This document shows, one piece after another, positions 1-11,160 of a stretch of DNA of 64,000 bases. The position numbers were made by a program, and so were the translations under genes. The stretch's first letter is position 1. Every line of letters starts with the position of its first letter. Under the pieces are notes generated by a model. That model did not search any database. It was not told the DNA's origin and saw nothing but the letters and a program-made list of their open reading frames with translations. The stretch spans positions 99,683,792 to 99,747,791 of the forward strand of contig NC_089584.1 in assembly GCF_019320115.1 (NCBI RefSeq), written 5' to 3'. The DNA is from Miscanthus floridulus. Its lineage: Eukaryota > Streptophyta > Magnoliopsida > Poales > Poaceae.

Positions 1-918
1 TGGCGGTGATGTTTTGGCTTGCCCAGGCAAAGCGAGGGAGGGCTTCATCATCTACAAGGATCCTCTGGTTCACATTGTGGGCCATGGTGCATGCGCGCCC
101 ACCATCTCCACGACGTTCTATCTCCTGATCGAGCTCCGCGCATTCCTGCTCGAGCTAGAGTCGCGCTTCCTCGATCTCTCGATGTTAGGCTTTCAGCTGC
201 TCCACCGACATGCATGGTGGGGCAGTTGTCTCCCTCTCAGCCTCATCATCGAGGTCATTTGTTGGGGTAGCCTCCCCCTCGTGGATGCTTTCAATGTGCC
301 CCTCAGGAGTACCTATCTTGAAGCATTCACGAGATGGGTGATGGCTTCCCCTACTGGAGTCAGAGCCAGAGGGCGACTTTAGCTCCTCTACCAGGAGGTC
401 ATGGAAAGATTCCACAATGTGTTCGATTACTCCCATGAATTCATCATTCATGGGAGGTGGAACCATGTGTTGTGTCATGAGGTGGCTAATGGTCACCGTG
501 GCGTTGCGGAGATCGAACAGAAGCACTATCGGGGCGTTCCGTATGAGGTGTTTTAGAGAGAGGGGTTCTCCTCCGGTGAGCTACGCCATGTCGTTGGCGT
601 CAGAGAAGGTGAGGTAGCATGGGTCCTCCTTGGATGGCTAGGGTCTTAGGGAGACGTTGAGCTAGAGCTCAAGCCTCTCATAGTCGAAGCTGATGGAGGG
701 GAGAGGTTGGATGGTAGCGTGAGCTAATGCCAACTCTTCTCCCACCATGATGATGAAGTCTAGGTAACCGAAGCGCACGTGTGCCCTAGGACCTAGCTAA
801 TACCATGGCTAGCCATCCATGGCCTGATGTTAATGTCGGAACACACAAAGGCTCCTACCTGGCGCGCCAACTATCGGTGTTTCAAGTAAACACCAACGAG
901 TAAATTTGTTTATTGCAC
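1..918 (-). mobile_element. 5' end of a Ty3-gypsy LTR retrotransposon (LTR edge, primer site, gag leader)
   Basis: Read on the minus strand, the piece runs from an LTR edge (about 918-872, ending in CACCGATA) into a primer-binding-site-like TTGGCGCGCCAGGTAG at about 876-857, and then into a gag leader toward position 1. The LTR edge closely resembles the first 45 bases of the solo LTR at 1208, so the two belong to related families. The primer-site word is shared with the elements at 8113 and 52508. The LTR stops at about 918 where the MULE-1 terminal repeat begins. I could not find its continuation beyond the MULE right end, so this copy is truncated. The Tat-lineage assignment is an inference from the primer site and gag style. 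Confidence 0.7.
185..526 (-). pseudogene. Gypsy gag leader fragment
   Basis: A 113-codon open stretch on the minus strand lies just inside the primer site of the truncated Gypsy element. It contains HHPSRECF followed by GTPEGHIESI and a CMSVEQL segment. I recognise this sequence style from the N-terminal gag region of grass Gypsy polyproteins, where it precedes the retrotransposon gag domain proper. Gag would form the virus-like particle in the cytoplasm, but this stretch shows no capsid or nucleocapsid motif. The methionine at 526 is only the first in frame. The true start may lie further upstream near 800, where frames are broken. The fragment stops at 185 and the window edge removes the rest of the element. 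Confidence 0.55.
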
Positions 919-1000
919 ATAAATCATTAAAAAAAGTTGACCGCACATAGGTGCCACTGTTTTAAACTTTTTTACCTTACAAGCCATTCTGTCCAAATGC
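919..1000. repeat. Left terminal inverted repeat of MULE-1
   Basis: Its reverse complement matches 6535-6616 with scattered mismatches over about 80 bases. It abuts the truncated Gypsy LTR on its outer side. Confidence 0.75.
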
Positions 1001-1207
1001 AGTGCTAACTGTGGCTAGCAGATGGGGAAAAGACAAGTATGCCCTTAGAAAGAAGAGGCTATCTGATGGTTCTTTGGCACCAATCTGATGGGCCTTAGGC
1101 GCCAAAAACTCTTCCTAGATGAAATGGGGGAGACTAACGTACAGACAGTGGCTCCTATAACACCTTTGTCTCCTATTCCTCTTCAAGCAGTGCCAGCACT
1201 AGCTACT

Positions 1208-2267
1208 TGTCGGTGTTTCGAGTAAACACCAATGAGTAAATTTGTTTATTGTGTGTCTGGCCTAGATGGTATGCTAAAAAAGACACAAGGTTTATACTAG
1301 TTCGGGTAGAATGTCCCTATGTCCGTTGATGATGCCATGTTCTGGCTTTGTCAGCAAGTGGTCACGTCCCATCCCGCCCCGGTGGGCGACGCGATAGACC
1401 AAGGTGCTGATTCACGACCCTACAGGGAGCAGATGGCGCAGTGACTGCACGTCCGTTATTATAGATGATGCAAGTTTCCTCTTAGACCATAGTGGTTGTC
1501 ATAGGTTTCCATCAGGATCCACGCCCAAGAGTAAATGGCGGTGCCCACAATGCTGTAAGACATATGTCGGTGCCTACAACACTGTTAGGGCTCTAACATG
1601 CCTGGAAGGGCTTAAAGCGCCAGTCTTGTCATATCTTGATGGTACTTTCCTACAATAGTGCAGGGTATGGTCCTCGGTATTGTGGTTGACTTGAGTGAAG
1701 GAGTAGCGCATAGACATAGGGCGAGGTGGAGCTAGCCCCCTGATGTCGGGTGAGGCGAAGTCTGCCCTTAGACATTAGGCGAGGCAGAGCCAGCCCCTAG
1801 ACGTCGGGCGAGACAGAGTCGGCCCCAGACATCAGGTGAGGCGGAGCCAGCCCCCGGATGTCGGGCGAGGCGAAGTCTGCCCTCAGACATCGGGCGAGGC
1901 GGAGCTAGCCCTCGGACGTCGAGTGAGGCAGAGTCTGCCCTCAGACGTCGGGCAAGGCAGAGCCACCCCTAGATGTTGGGCGAGGTGGAGCCAGCCCTCG
2001 GGGGTCGAGCGAGGCGGTGTCTACCCTTAGACATCAGGCGAGGCAGAGCCAGTCCTTAGGGGTTAAGTGAGATAGAGTCTGCCCTTAGATGTTGGGTGAG
2101 GCAGAGCCAGTCCTTGAGAGTTAGCTTGAGGTAGGGCCCATGGTCTTAGTGGATGGATGAGGAGCGACCCGGCAAGCTGTGTAGTCACACTCTTGATCAT
2201 GTGGATGAATCAACGTTGACGGTCATTTGCTCCTCCTCTTCGAGTACCCTAATATTGGTCCTCGACA
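1208..2267 (-). mobile_element. Solo LTR of a Gypsy family, inserted in MULE-1
   Basis: The sequence is bounded by TGTCGGTG..CTCGACA and flanked by a perfect 5-bp direct duplication CTACT (1203-1207 and 2268-2272). Read on the minus strand it starts TGTCGAGGACCAATATTAGG and ends AAACACCGACA, normal TG..CA LTR ends. There is no internal domain or second LTR, so it is a solo LTR formed by LTR-LTR recombination. It carries a run of ~33-bp repeats. Confidence 0.9.
1717..2130. repeat. ~33-bp tandem repeat inside the solo LTR
   Basis: About twelve degenerate units related to GGCGAGGCGGAGCCAGCCC followed by TCAGACGTCG occur at a spacing of 33-34 bases. The units differ by many transitions, consistent with decay at CG and CHG sites. 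They lie within the LTR, so they form part of its promoter or transcribed region. Confidence 0.8.
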
Positions 2268-2819
2268 CTACTATCCCTACTCCCACTCCAATGGCTCTCA
2301 TCCAGGAAGGTGGTCAGGCTGGTGGAGGAGTAGTACAAGATAAGGTTATGCAGCAGCTCAGATGGATTGAGAAGCTAGTCTTTGTTGCCATCTTTCTTGC
2401 CATGTATGCAATTATAAAGAAGTAGGGTCCTATGTATGTGTGTGTGTCACTCTGTTTGTATGCTTGAATCAATGAATGAATGAGTCAATGATAGATGGAC
2501 TAATGTAGTCCAGAAATATAAAATTCTCAGATTGTTCATTCACCAACATGAAAACCTTAATACATTACAACACATAAGTAGTGCTCATGGTTTAGATTGT
2601 TCACCAACATGCAAACTATAAACCACAATTTCATCTAACACTAGTAGTTTGTCTAGAGCAAGTACCATAAACTATGCATCCTGATCATGCAAAATATTAC
2701 AGCTCCATTACATCAGCATTTCATACCATCCAAATGATTTAATACCACAAAAGCCAAGGTGTTCTCCAGGAGTACAACACCAATGCATCATCAAAACAAC
2801 ATGGTGGAGTCACCTTTGT

Positions 2820-5554
2820 TCATTCCAGCAGCAGTTGCTTCTTACTTCTGGTATTTGCAGCTAGGCTAGAAGGGTCAGCTGGAGCCTTGCAGCTTGTTCC
2901 CCTAGCTTGATTGACAGACACATCTTTCCTTGGTGTAAGCTTCTTCTTCAATCCAATCTTCCTCCTTGGTGTATGAACTGTAGCAGTTGAAGCTTCCTAT
3001 GGCTCATGCTGAACTACAACATCTTCATTATAAGGGCAAGGTGCACAACTTGAATAGGAATTGGTTCATTGGATTCAGTTCCAGATCTTGTGGTACATGA
3101 AACATGAAGTTTAGTGTGGGCTGTTGGCATTGCAAAAAATTAGAAAGAAATAAAGTGGCATACCTGCTAGAGAAAGGAGTAGTAGTAGAGACTGAAGTAC
3201 TTGTTGCTGCTCCCATAGATTTGTAGACAGATGATGAAGAAGAGGATTTTCTCTTTCTTTTCTTGTGTACAACATTCTCCACTGCCTCATTGGGAGGGAA
3301 CACTATCCCTGTGGCCACAACAATGCTTGTCTCTGTGTTAGCTTTAGCTGCTTTTTTCTGCTTCTTCTTTAGTAGACCGCTGTAGGTGAAATTTTAGTTA
3401 TGTTAGATTATTTAATGCAGTTCATATCATATATGAATAAATGTAACTAAGAGAAGTTCATCTATCAGCCTCCATTGTAGCTATGTCTGCTAGACTCCCA
3501 TTCTTGCAGGTGTACCATTAGTGCCCTAACTCATGGCATATTGGACACTCATGCCTCTTTGATTTCTTCCTACTACCTCCTTCAACTGCCCCTTTGTACC
3601 TGTTCTTTCTTCTACTAGCTATGGACTTAAGCAATGGAGGATGCATGAAGAATCAATGTGTGGCATCAGGCCACATAGACTTGTCAGGAATGGATGGGAT
3701 GGCACCTTCATATGCAGCTTTGAATTTGGCCACTGAATAGCATTCATCCACATGGTCTTCTAGCTTTTCTTCAGGTATAGATGTTATGTAGGCAATTGCA
3801 TGCTTGCATGGTATTCCTGACCCTTGCCAAGCCTTACATGAACATATCATATTTCTTAAGTCCACAGCAAATCTGAATCCAGTCCCCTCTTAGCACCAAC
3901 TTCAGCAACTTCATCATGTTCTGTGATGACCTTAATGTCTAGGTTGAAGCTACCTTCCCTCAACTACTGCATAACATGAGATAGAATCTTCCCTACAAAC
4001 TTCTTGGCCACCTTTTTCCTAGTATTCCATTTAATCAATAGCTTCTACCTTATGGTGTCCATCAAATCATCAATGTGCTTGCCCTTCTCTGCCTTTATCG
4101 AGTTATTGAAGGACTCAACCAAATTATTGGTTACATAATCCACCTTGGAATCTGTGCCAAATTGACTTCTGCTCCATAGCAACTTGTGATTCTATTGTAG
4201 GTACTTCATTGCCTCAGGTTTGGCTGTAGCCATGGCCTGGTAGTGTTTCTCAAACTTGTATTTACTCCAAGAGTAGGCAGATGCCCACATGTGATCATCA
4301 AAATTTTTACCACTGAACCTTTTCTTAAAATTTTGAACTAAATGCCACATGCACTCTCTATGTTCAGAATGTGGAAAGACCACACTAACACCATGCATTA
4401 TTGTCTTCCCATTGTCTATGCAGAATGTCAGACTAGGTGGGGTGCCTATTGCTTCCTTCAACCTCTCCATAAACCAAACCCAGTTTTCATTTGTTTCAGA
4501 TTCAATGACACCTATTGCTACTAGGTATATCCAGTTGTGCGCATCAACTGCATAAGCAACGCACAACTAGGCCCTAAACTTTCCACACAAGAAAGTGCTA
4601 TCTACTACCAAATATGGCCTACAACCTCTAAGGAAGTCATCAACACATGGTTTTAGGGCTAAAAAAACCTATTAAACCTAATCTTCTGGTTGATGGTGTG
4701 GTGATCAATCACAATAAATGAACCAGGACATGTTTCATCTAGCTAGACCTTGAATCTATATAGGTTATCAAAGCTTTTATTACAAGGCCCATATAGTTTA
4801 TCAAATGTAAGATTCTTACCATTCCACACCCTCCTATACATATCAAGATTTTGTACTCATCCTTTAGCCTCCTTTGGAGTTCAGTAGCACCAATAGTTGC
4901 ATCTTCTTTCAACTAGTCAATCACTTGTTCATAGACCCAAAACTATGTAGCCCCTTTACATACGCCAGACCTCCATTTTTGCTTTGATAGGTATGGGGAT
5001 ATGGGTTCCTCTTCACCTACAAATGACATAAAAATGAAATGCTTATATCTGAAAACAACCAACAGATAAAAAAAGCATACAAATTTGAAACTAATAGATT
5101 ACCTTAATTGATTCATCATCCTTCATTGTTGAGGCATGAATTCTCCACCTGTAGCCCTTAGTACTCCCATAGCAGTAAACTCTGTACCTTCTTGTGTCAC
5201 TCTTTTCAATGTCATAATGAAACTCATGTTTGACAACATGTGAAGCTAAAACTAGCTTAAATGCATACATATCTCTATACACACTGCCTACTATCATAGG
5301 AGGATCCTTCTTGTCATACTCAGCATCAGGCATATGATCAGGCTCATTATCTTTAACAATGTCATCTACATCCTCCATTTCATAATCATCATCATCATCA
5401 GACACAGATTCATCATCACTATCCATTTCACAGTATGTTTCTGCATCAGATCCTTCACCATCCCTTTGTTTACTACAACCTTAACTCTAAGGTTTTGGAG
5501 GTGGTGGATGTTGAGGACAAGGTCTATATACAACCCTTCCTCATCAACACCCAC
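2820..5554 (-). pseudogene. MULE-1 MuDR-type transposase (decayed)
   Basis: The gene reads right to left. At 5426-5091 an acidic N-terminus leads into a MuDR-type DNA-binding segment with YRVYCYGSTKGYRWRIHAS. An intron then spans about 5090-5022 (acceptor TTTGTAG). The catalytic MULE domain lies at 4566-4192, with DAHNW, the CIDNGK segment in the position of the second catalytic Asp, and the HRECMWHLVQNF helix. Further along are VTNNLVESFN (near 4100), a SWIM finger at 3865-3653 (CSCKAWQGSGIPCKH), a CPICHELGH knuckle near 3530 with an in-frame TAA, and a basic tail ending in TGA at 2820-2822. Frames shift between blocks and stops are common, so it cannot make active transposase. The first residues are uncertain; a second frame at 5554-5366 may hold part of the N-terminus. 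Confidence 0.8.
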
Positions 5555-6116
5555 ATGCTCATTGGATGGGTTTGGGTTAGCCAGGTATTCATCATCTATA
5601 GTTTCACTCTAGGTATGGCTTGGTTGTGCAATGCTAGGACAAGGCAGTGAAGGGGTTCTCAATAGACTACCAAGAACTGCTAAAATCCCAAGGAGGAATT
5701 TCAGGAGGCTTAGTACTAGGGCTATGGCAACCAAAAGTCAGGAAGCAGCACTTGGAAGCATTATGTTTTGCAAACATGTCAAGCAAATCTTGGTCGATCT
5801 AAACTTGGATGTTCATCTATCTCTCAATGCAGAAGTAAAACAATCTCACAACATCCCTATAATTAGAAGGGTACTTATTCTCAACTTCAGTAACCAGATC
5901 TATGAAGTTGGTACGATCAACATTGATGACTTTGTTCAAGCTAAACCACCAAGCACGAGTATGGTGAGCAATTATCTAGATTTCTAGGTTGTAGCTACTA
6001 GCAGGGTCCATCCTACAGATGAACAGCAATGAGTTCACATACATCTATCTATCTAAAATCACACTATATCAACCATGACTACTACACCTAACTAACCATA
6101 ATCACAAGGACCAAGC

Positions 6117-6534
6117 AATCGAAGCAGGGGAAACCCTAAAAAATGGTACTCACCCATTAGGAAGCCAAGGAGGTCGGTCGCCCACGCCCGCCCCCTTGTT
6201 CGCGTCTATGCGCCGCCAATCGAGAGGATCCACAGTCTCTTCCTTCAGGCTTCCTCTTCCTTGCTCCACTACCCCATTCCACCCCACAAGCATGGGGGAT
6301 TGGGGGTTCTTCTCTCCGCGCCGTAGCGCAAGCAGGGCCAGATTGTCTTCTTCTTTCCCTGCCAATGCTGATAGGGTGTGGGGGAAGAGGACTTGAGCAA
6401 GATGGGGAGAGTGAGGGACTGAGGTGGCAGTCAATCGTAGTCAACCCGGTCTCCACCGACCAAGGGTAACATGGACAATTTCACTGGCTGATCCCACCTG
6501 TAAGGGCTACCAAATGGCAAAAAGCAAATAGAAC
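6117..6534 (-). other. GC-rich 5' leader of MULE-1
   Basis: Between the transposase N-terminus and the right terminal repeat lies a GC-rich stretch with overlapping short open frames on both strands (6150-6456), rich in Pro, Arg and Ser. Their composition looks like an untranslated leader rather than protein. This is where the transposase promoter and first exon would sit. Confidence 0.4.
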
Positions 6535-6616
6535 AAGGACACAATGGCTTGTAAGTCAAAGAAGTTTAGAGCAGTGGCACGTGTGTGTGGTCAACTTTTT
6601 TAATGGCTTGTGTGTA
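6535..6616. repeat. Right terminal inverted repeat of MULE-1
   Basis: Partner of 919-1000 in inverted orientation. It is followed by a partial second copy of the innermost word (TTTTTTAATGG, near 6633), which makes the exact terminus ambiguous. Confidence 0.7.
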
Positions 6617-8112
6617 ATTACAAACTTTTTTAATGGCATATAGGTAAAAGGCTCATGTTATAGCGCAAAGGACACCGACACATGAGATCATTTGTGGTTC
6701 TAAAGGGCCCTACGCATAAGTGTCTCTGCGCCGTCGGTTTTTTAAGAATGTCAGAGAGCTTTTTTTAACAACACATAGAGCTTTAAGGGCTGTTTGGTAG
6801 CCCTCCTTGGTTCGTCCTCAGCCCTATCCCAGCACCACTTGGTGCATTTGGTGCAATTGGATATGTTTGGATGCCTATCTCTTATCATTTCCCCTGTTCC
6901 ATCTCATTCATCTCCACCCCTCCATCCTACATGCCTCCATCTTCTCAATTTCTGCTTCCCATGTGAGCCAGGACGACGCGGTGCTTGGTGCGAAGGGTTT
7001 CATGAAGCACGGGAGACTACCATGTCTGGGCATGTGCGAGTTCACGGCTAGGGTTACCACCCCCATGTCCGCACCTCTCCTTCATCCTTTGCTCTAGTGC
7101 GCCCTCTCCTCATCGTCCTCATCGACATCGATGGACCGACCGAGTCGACCTCCTTCACCGGCTCTGAGCTGGTCCTCCGTTGGTCTGACGGCACCTATAT
7201 CCTTCGGTTTCCTGTGTGACGATTTTGTTGATTCGTTTGTGGATTTTGTTTGTCATGCCATGAACTTGAGAGTTCATGCCATGAACTTTGGATCTGTGCA
7301 CTGCTACTACTGATCTACATGTGTTTACTTTAGATGTAGATTTTATTTGTTGATTTGTCTTCTTTTGCCCTTAGATCTATGCGATGCACTCCTCTTTTTA
7401 GTCGTACATATGTGGTCTTGCTTTAGATCTTGCACATATTGTTCATGCCCATTTTGATTCACACTAAGAAAAGTGCCTAGGTCAATGATGTTAGATTTGT
7501 AATCGTGCAGGAGGAGCACCCTTGGGTGTGGCGGCCGTGCCTTGTTTAAGATTGTTGACTGCATTTTTTGCTTGCTAATCAGTACACCCCATAGTGGATC
7601 ATCCCTTTCTAATTTGCACTACTTTTGGTTGATACCTGTGTACTGATTAGTAGCTTTGATGAGAACTTGCAATATTAATTGAGACCTATGGCACTTTGCA
7701 ATGATGTTTCTATGCACTCTACGTGTGTATTGTTGCTGTGGTTTAGAGTTTTATGTTGGTGGTACTCATCTGTTACATTCTTAATTGTGGGAACAAGTGC
7801 CTGTGATGATTTGAATATTGCATTGTACTTATCTATAGACAATGACCTTGTGAGGTACTAACACTCTTTTTAAGAACTGTTGTATTGTTTGCAATTTGTT
7901 TGATGCTCCAAGGTCATTGTTAATGATGATGCATAATGGTTTGAGGCAATGGTCATAGTGGTAACCTCACCAAATCTATACTTGGGTGCTTACACCTCAG
8001 TCCATTCTAGCAACCAAACATAACTAGGACGTCGATTTCATTCCAACAATTGGTCCAACGAGACAACCAAACAAACTCGCTCTCATCCTGTACAAGTCAC
8101 TTTTGGGCAACC
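6617..8112. other. Unclassified non-coding DNA, possibly a degraded element starting at 6787
   Basis: I see no conserved protein here. At 6785 the sequence TAAGGGCTGTTTGGTAGCC looks like a Tourist/Harbinger-type end. Near 8000, 8085 and 13222 there are inverted AACCAAACA words that could be the other end, but no single pairing with a matching TSD is convincing. The stretch 6900-7200 is pyrimidine-rich and 7200-7900 is T-rich. Confidence 0.35.
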
Positions 8113-8501
8113 CGTCGATACGGGACCCACGGGATACCCCACAAGGAAGGGAGAAGACCTAGTCTAACTAGGATTCTTTCCATGTAATCTTAGTAGTAGT
8201 ATTATTCTGTAATCCTACTAGGAACTCTCATTGTAAACCGACTAGGACTCTGGCCTCCTGACTATATAAAGGAGGGCGGAGTTCCTGGAGAAGGACAGAG
8301 ATAACACAACACTTTACAATCAATCCAACGCAAAGGCTAACGCCGACTGGACGTAGGGCTATTACTCGATCACGGTCGAGGGCCCGAACCAGGATTAACC
8401 GACTGTCTCTTGCGTTTACCATCGAGTTCTGCATATGCTGAAGCCCAAACAAACTGCCCTGGGTACCCCCATGGTAGGCTATCGGTGGTGAAACATCGAT
8501 A
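8113..8501 (+). repeat. 5' LTR of gag-only element
   Basis: 389 bp beginning CGTCGATACGGG (the first T of the usual TG appears as C) and ending AACATCGATA. The same length as the 3' LTR, with only scattered substitutions, indicating a fairly young insertion relative to its neighbours. Confidence 0.92.
8263..8270 (+). promoter_or_regulatory. TATA box of the gag-only element LTR
   Basis: TATATAAA lies 239 bp before the LTR end, followed by a purine-rich GGAGGGCGGAG. The same word is kept in the 3' LTR at 12981-12988. Confidence 0.7.
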
Positions 8502-8503
8502 GC

Positions 8504-8521
8504 TGGCGCGCCAGGTAGGGG
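8504..8521 (+). other. Primer-binding site
   Basis: TGGCGCGCCAGGTAGGGG starts two bases after the LTR, the normal place for the tRNA primer to pair. The same word occurs at 52982 and, on the minus strand, near 857-875. Confidence 0.75.
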
Positions 8522-8565
8522 CTTTCGGCGAATTTACATCCGAGAGCTCGACGGACCTCGACAAC

Positions 8566-10510
8566 ATGATCTTCTCAATGGGATCAACCTTCATCTTCGG
8601 TTCATGGATCTACGAGGCAAGTGACAATGGCAAGCTCCAAAGCCATCTCCTCAAAGATTCGGATCACCTTGAAGACCTTTCTATTTCGGCGACTACGACA
8701 GATCAACTCGCCGAAAGATTCGCGCAGCTCGTGATGTCTGATCCAACTCAGATTTTGTGGCTTTACGCATCCGACTCAAACTTAGGCTCTGCATCCAAGA
8801 TGGAGTCATTACCGAGTTCTTTCGAGAAACCAAGTTCTTTTTTGGCGGGGCTCCAGAACGTGGCCTCAGCCTATCAAGAAAACAACTCGAAATACACTCA
8901 GAGTCCTTTCAAGAAGTTGGGTCCTTTTCTGTTCAGACTCCACAACATGGCAAAATCTTATTAGGCATGGCCCGAAGGATCCCTCGATCCGGTGCTTAGA
9001 ATGCCACTAAAAGGAGCTCAAGAAGGTCTCGTACTAACTATAACATCTCAAGACTGCATCGTCCACTGGCTAGGTTCTGTTCCTGAGGACAGCGGTACCC
9101 AACTAGTCGGCACGACGACGACAGCAATTCTACCCTACCAAGAAGGAGACTCGATCTGCGACCTTGAAGCCTCTACTAAAATCATCAACAACTCTGATAG
9201 TGTGAAAACCAACACCGATAATAGAACAATTCACGCATGAGAAGTATTCATGGTTCGTCGTCCTCGATCACCATTGGCCCCCCAGAAGCACCCCACATCC
9301 GGTCACCGGATGAATCTGAGTCCAATATATCACCCTTTATCTAGGGGCACGACGAGGAGACCGAGAATCAGAGGCAAGCCAGAGAAAGAAGAAACAAATT
9401 GAAACAAGGACGCCAACGCCATGCTAGGCAGCGTAAGGAAGCTTGGGTCAAATATGAGTCAGATCTGGCTAAGTACGATAGAAGAAAATTAGAACAAGAA
9501 GTCGAAGAAAGACACGCGGCGAATACACCCTACAGTAGGATCCAAGAAGCACTAGAAGAACTTAGAGCAACGTCACTTCCTAGTGAAAAATAGGAACAGC
9601 TCTGGGACCTCCTCCAGTCAGCAGCCCTAAGGACACACGACGGAAGGACCCGCTCAAGACTACCTGCTAGGTCAACATCTCATAGGAAGGAAGATCAAAA
9701 TCAAAGGAAGTTCGCTTTCGAGAGACTTGGATCAGGCGGAAGTCATAATAGGGAAAGCAGAAGGGACCATAGTCAAAACTATCGAGTCGAATAGCCAAGG
9801 AAGATCAGAAGTGAAGCACCCATTCAGACATCCCCACCGAACTACTCTCACCAAAATGATAGTTGGCAGGAAGGAGGTGCCGAATCAGAATATAAAGAAG
9901 CCGGAACGTACGATAGATTCCCCTGTTTTGCAAACAGACTTGCTTCAATATGACTACCCCACAAGTTCAAGCCGTCCAACCACTCTAAATATGATGGCAA
10001 GACCGAACCAAGGTAGTGGCTCAGGATTTACTCGTAGTCGATTGAACTAGCCGGATGAGACGACGATATCAAGATCTTGTTCTTTCCCATGGCCCTAGAA
10101 ACCATGCCCCTCCAATAGTTCCACAAATTAAATTCAAGGTCAATCAGAAATTGGGAGGACTTGCAAAGAGTTTTCTGTGAAAATTTCGTGGGTATCATTA
10201 CGCACCCCATCACCCATGCAGAATTAAAAGGACTCAAGTAGAAAGGGGGTGGAAGTCTCAGAGATTACTATCGATGATTTGGCGAACTACGTGCTCAAGT
10301 ACATGACATCACCGAACGAGAAGTAATCGAAGCTTTCTCTCACAGAATCATGGCTAGGTGGCAATTTTAGGACTTCTGCAAAGAAAATCTGAGAAACAAT
10401 AAAGAATTCAGACGCACAGTAGAAAAGATGATTACTGCAGAGGAGAGGACACGAGAAAGGTCCCCAGATAGAAACAACCGAGACAACCCGGATAAGCAAA
10501 ATCATCGAAA
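8566..10510 (+). pseudogene. Degenerate gag of the gag-only element
   Basis: Short open stretches in shifting frames cover this region: 8566-8964, 9399-9593 (very basic and charged, with a coiled-coil look) and 9727-10050. From about 10000 to 10480 the plus-strand text carries recognisable gag-domain words spread over broken frames: a FFPMALE-type segment, then a W..L...F segment near 10160, an LRDYYRRF-type segment near 10260 and an ITAEERTR segment near 10440. These match the retrotransposon gag (PF03732-type) layout known from Tat-lineage Gypsy elements. No zinc knuckle or protease follows. Multiple stops and shifts make it non-functional as it stands. Confidence 0.6.
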
Positions 10511-10720
10511 TATCGATAGCTGGCGCGTACAAGTTGATAACTGAAGATGGAAAAGAAGTCAACAATACATGGCACATCAGCTAACTAAGAAGATTCTACG
10601 CATGAAAACAACTCAAGGAAGAATATATATACAAGGCACAAGAGATCAACGTTCATGATCAGTAAAGATGGTGTTCCTCGACAACATATGTCTTATTATG
10701 GCTTTCCCTTAGTTGTTTTC

Positions 10721-11160
10721 ACTCAGCATACCGGCCGAGAGCAAAAGAGCTAAAAAGATGCTTGAGCCCGCCGATGAGGGTAGCTAATAAGCTAACACCC
10801 AAATCAAAAAGCAAAATGGCTGAAATTATGCCTAAGCATACCAGCCAAGAGCAAAAGAGCTGAAAAGATGCTTGAGCCCGCCGATGAGGGTAGCTAATAA
10901 GCTAACACCCGAACCAAAAAGCAAAATGGCTGAAATTATGCCTGAGCATACTGGTCGAGAGCAAAAGAGCTAAAAAGATGCTTGAGCCCATTGATGAGGA
11001 TAGCTAATAAGCTAACACCCGAACCAAAAAGCAAAATGGCTAAAATTATGCCTAAGCATACCGGCCGAGAGCAAAAGAGCTAAAAAGATGCTTGAGCCCG
11101 CTGATGAGGGTAGCTAATAAGCTAACACCCGAACCAAAAAGCAAAATGGCTGAAATAAGC
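10721..11160. repeat. Four tandem copies of a 110-bp unit
   Basis: Units start at 10721, 10831, 10941 and 11051 with an exact 110-base step, each containing GAGCAAAAGAGCT, AAAGATGCTTGAGCCC and TAGCTAATAAGCTAACACCC. The unit length is not a multiple of three and contains stops in all frames, so it is non-coding. It lies between gag and the 3' end of the non-autonomous element. Confidence 0.95.

Larger units (their letters stand above)
1088..2425 (+). pseudogene. Small MULE-1 ORF with hydrophobic C-terminus, split by a solo LTR
   Basis: The frame opens at ATG 1088 (an alternative ATG is at 1124), runs to 1207, is interrupted by the solo LTR and one TSD copy, and resumes in phase at 2273 to a TAG at 2423-2425. 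Removing the insertion and one CTACT leaves an uninterrupted frame of about 90 codons (78 from ATG 1124). The product is Pro/Thr/Ala-rich, then Gly-rich (GGQAGGG), then ends in a charged helix and a hydrophobic run (LVFVAIFLAMYAII) capped by two lysines, as in a tail-anchored membrane protein. It starts about 90 bp inside the left terminal repeat and converges on the transposase gene. I do not recognise a family. The coding claim rests on the preserved frame across the insertion. Confidence 0.5.
919..6616 (-). mobile_element. MULE-1: MuDR-like Mutator element
   Basis: The two ends carry an imperfect inverted repeat of about 80 bp (919-1000 and 6535-6616), recognisable by GTTGACC..CACA, GTGCCACTG and TACAAGCCATT. 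Between them, on the minus strand, are a MuDR-type DNA-binding domain, a MULE catalytic domain, a SWIM zinc finger and a zinc knuckle, in the order usual for plant MULE transposases. A small ORF faces the transposase from the left end. A solo LTR (1208-2267) is nested inside. I could not identify a 9-bp TSD. The right end has a second TTTTTTAATGG word 25 bp further out (near 6633), so the outer boundary is uncertain by tens of bases. Confidence 0.8.

Noticed and set aside
2153..2425. 90-codon ORF ending in a hydrophobic helix, read straight through the LTR edge
   Set aside because: Its first 38 codons are LTR sequence. The real frame joins 1088-1207 to 2273-2425.
5631..5987. 118-codon plus-strand ORF in MULE-1
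   Set aside because: Antisense to the leader and N-terminal part of the transposase, with no recognisable domain.
10721..11160. Regular repeats resembling a CRISPR array
   Set aside because: The 110-bp units are contiguous with no unique spacers, inside a plant LTR element.
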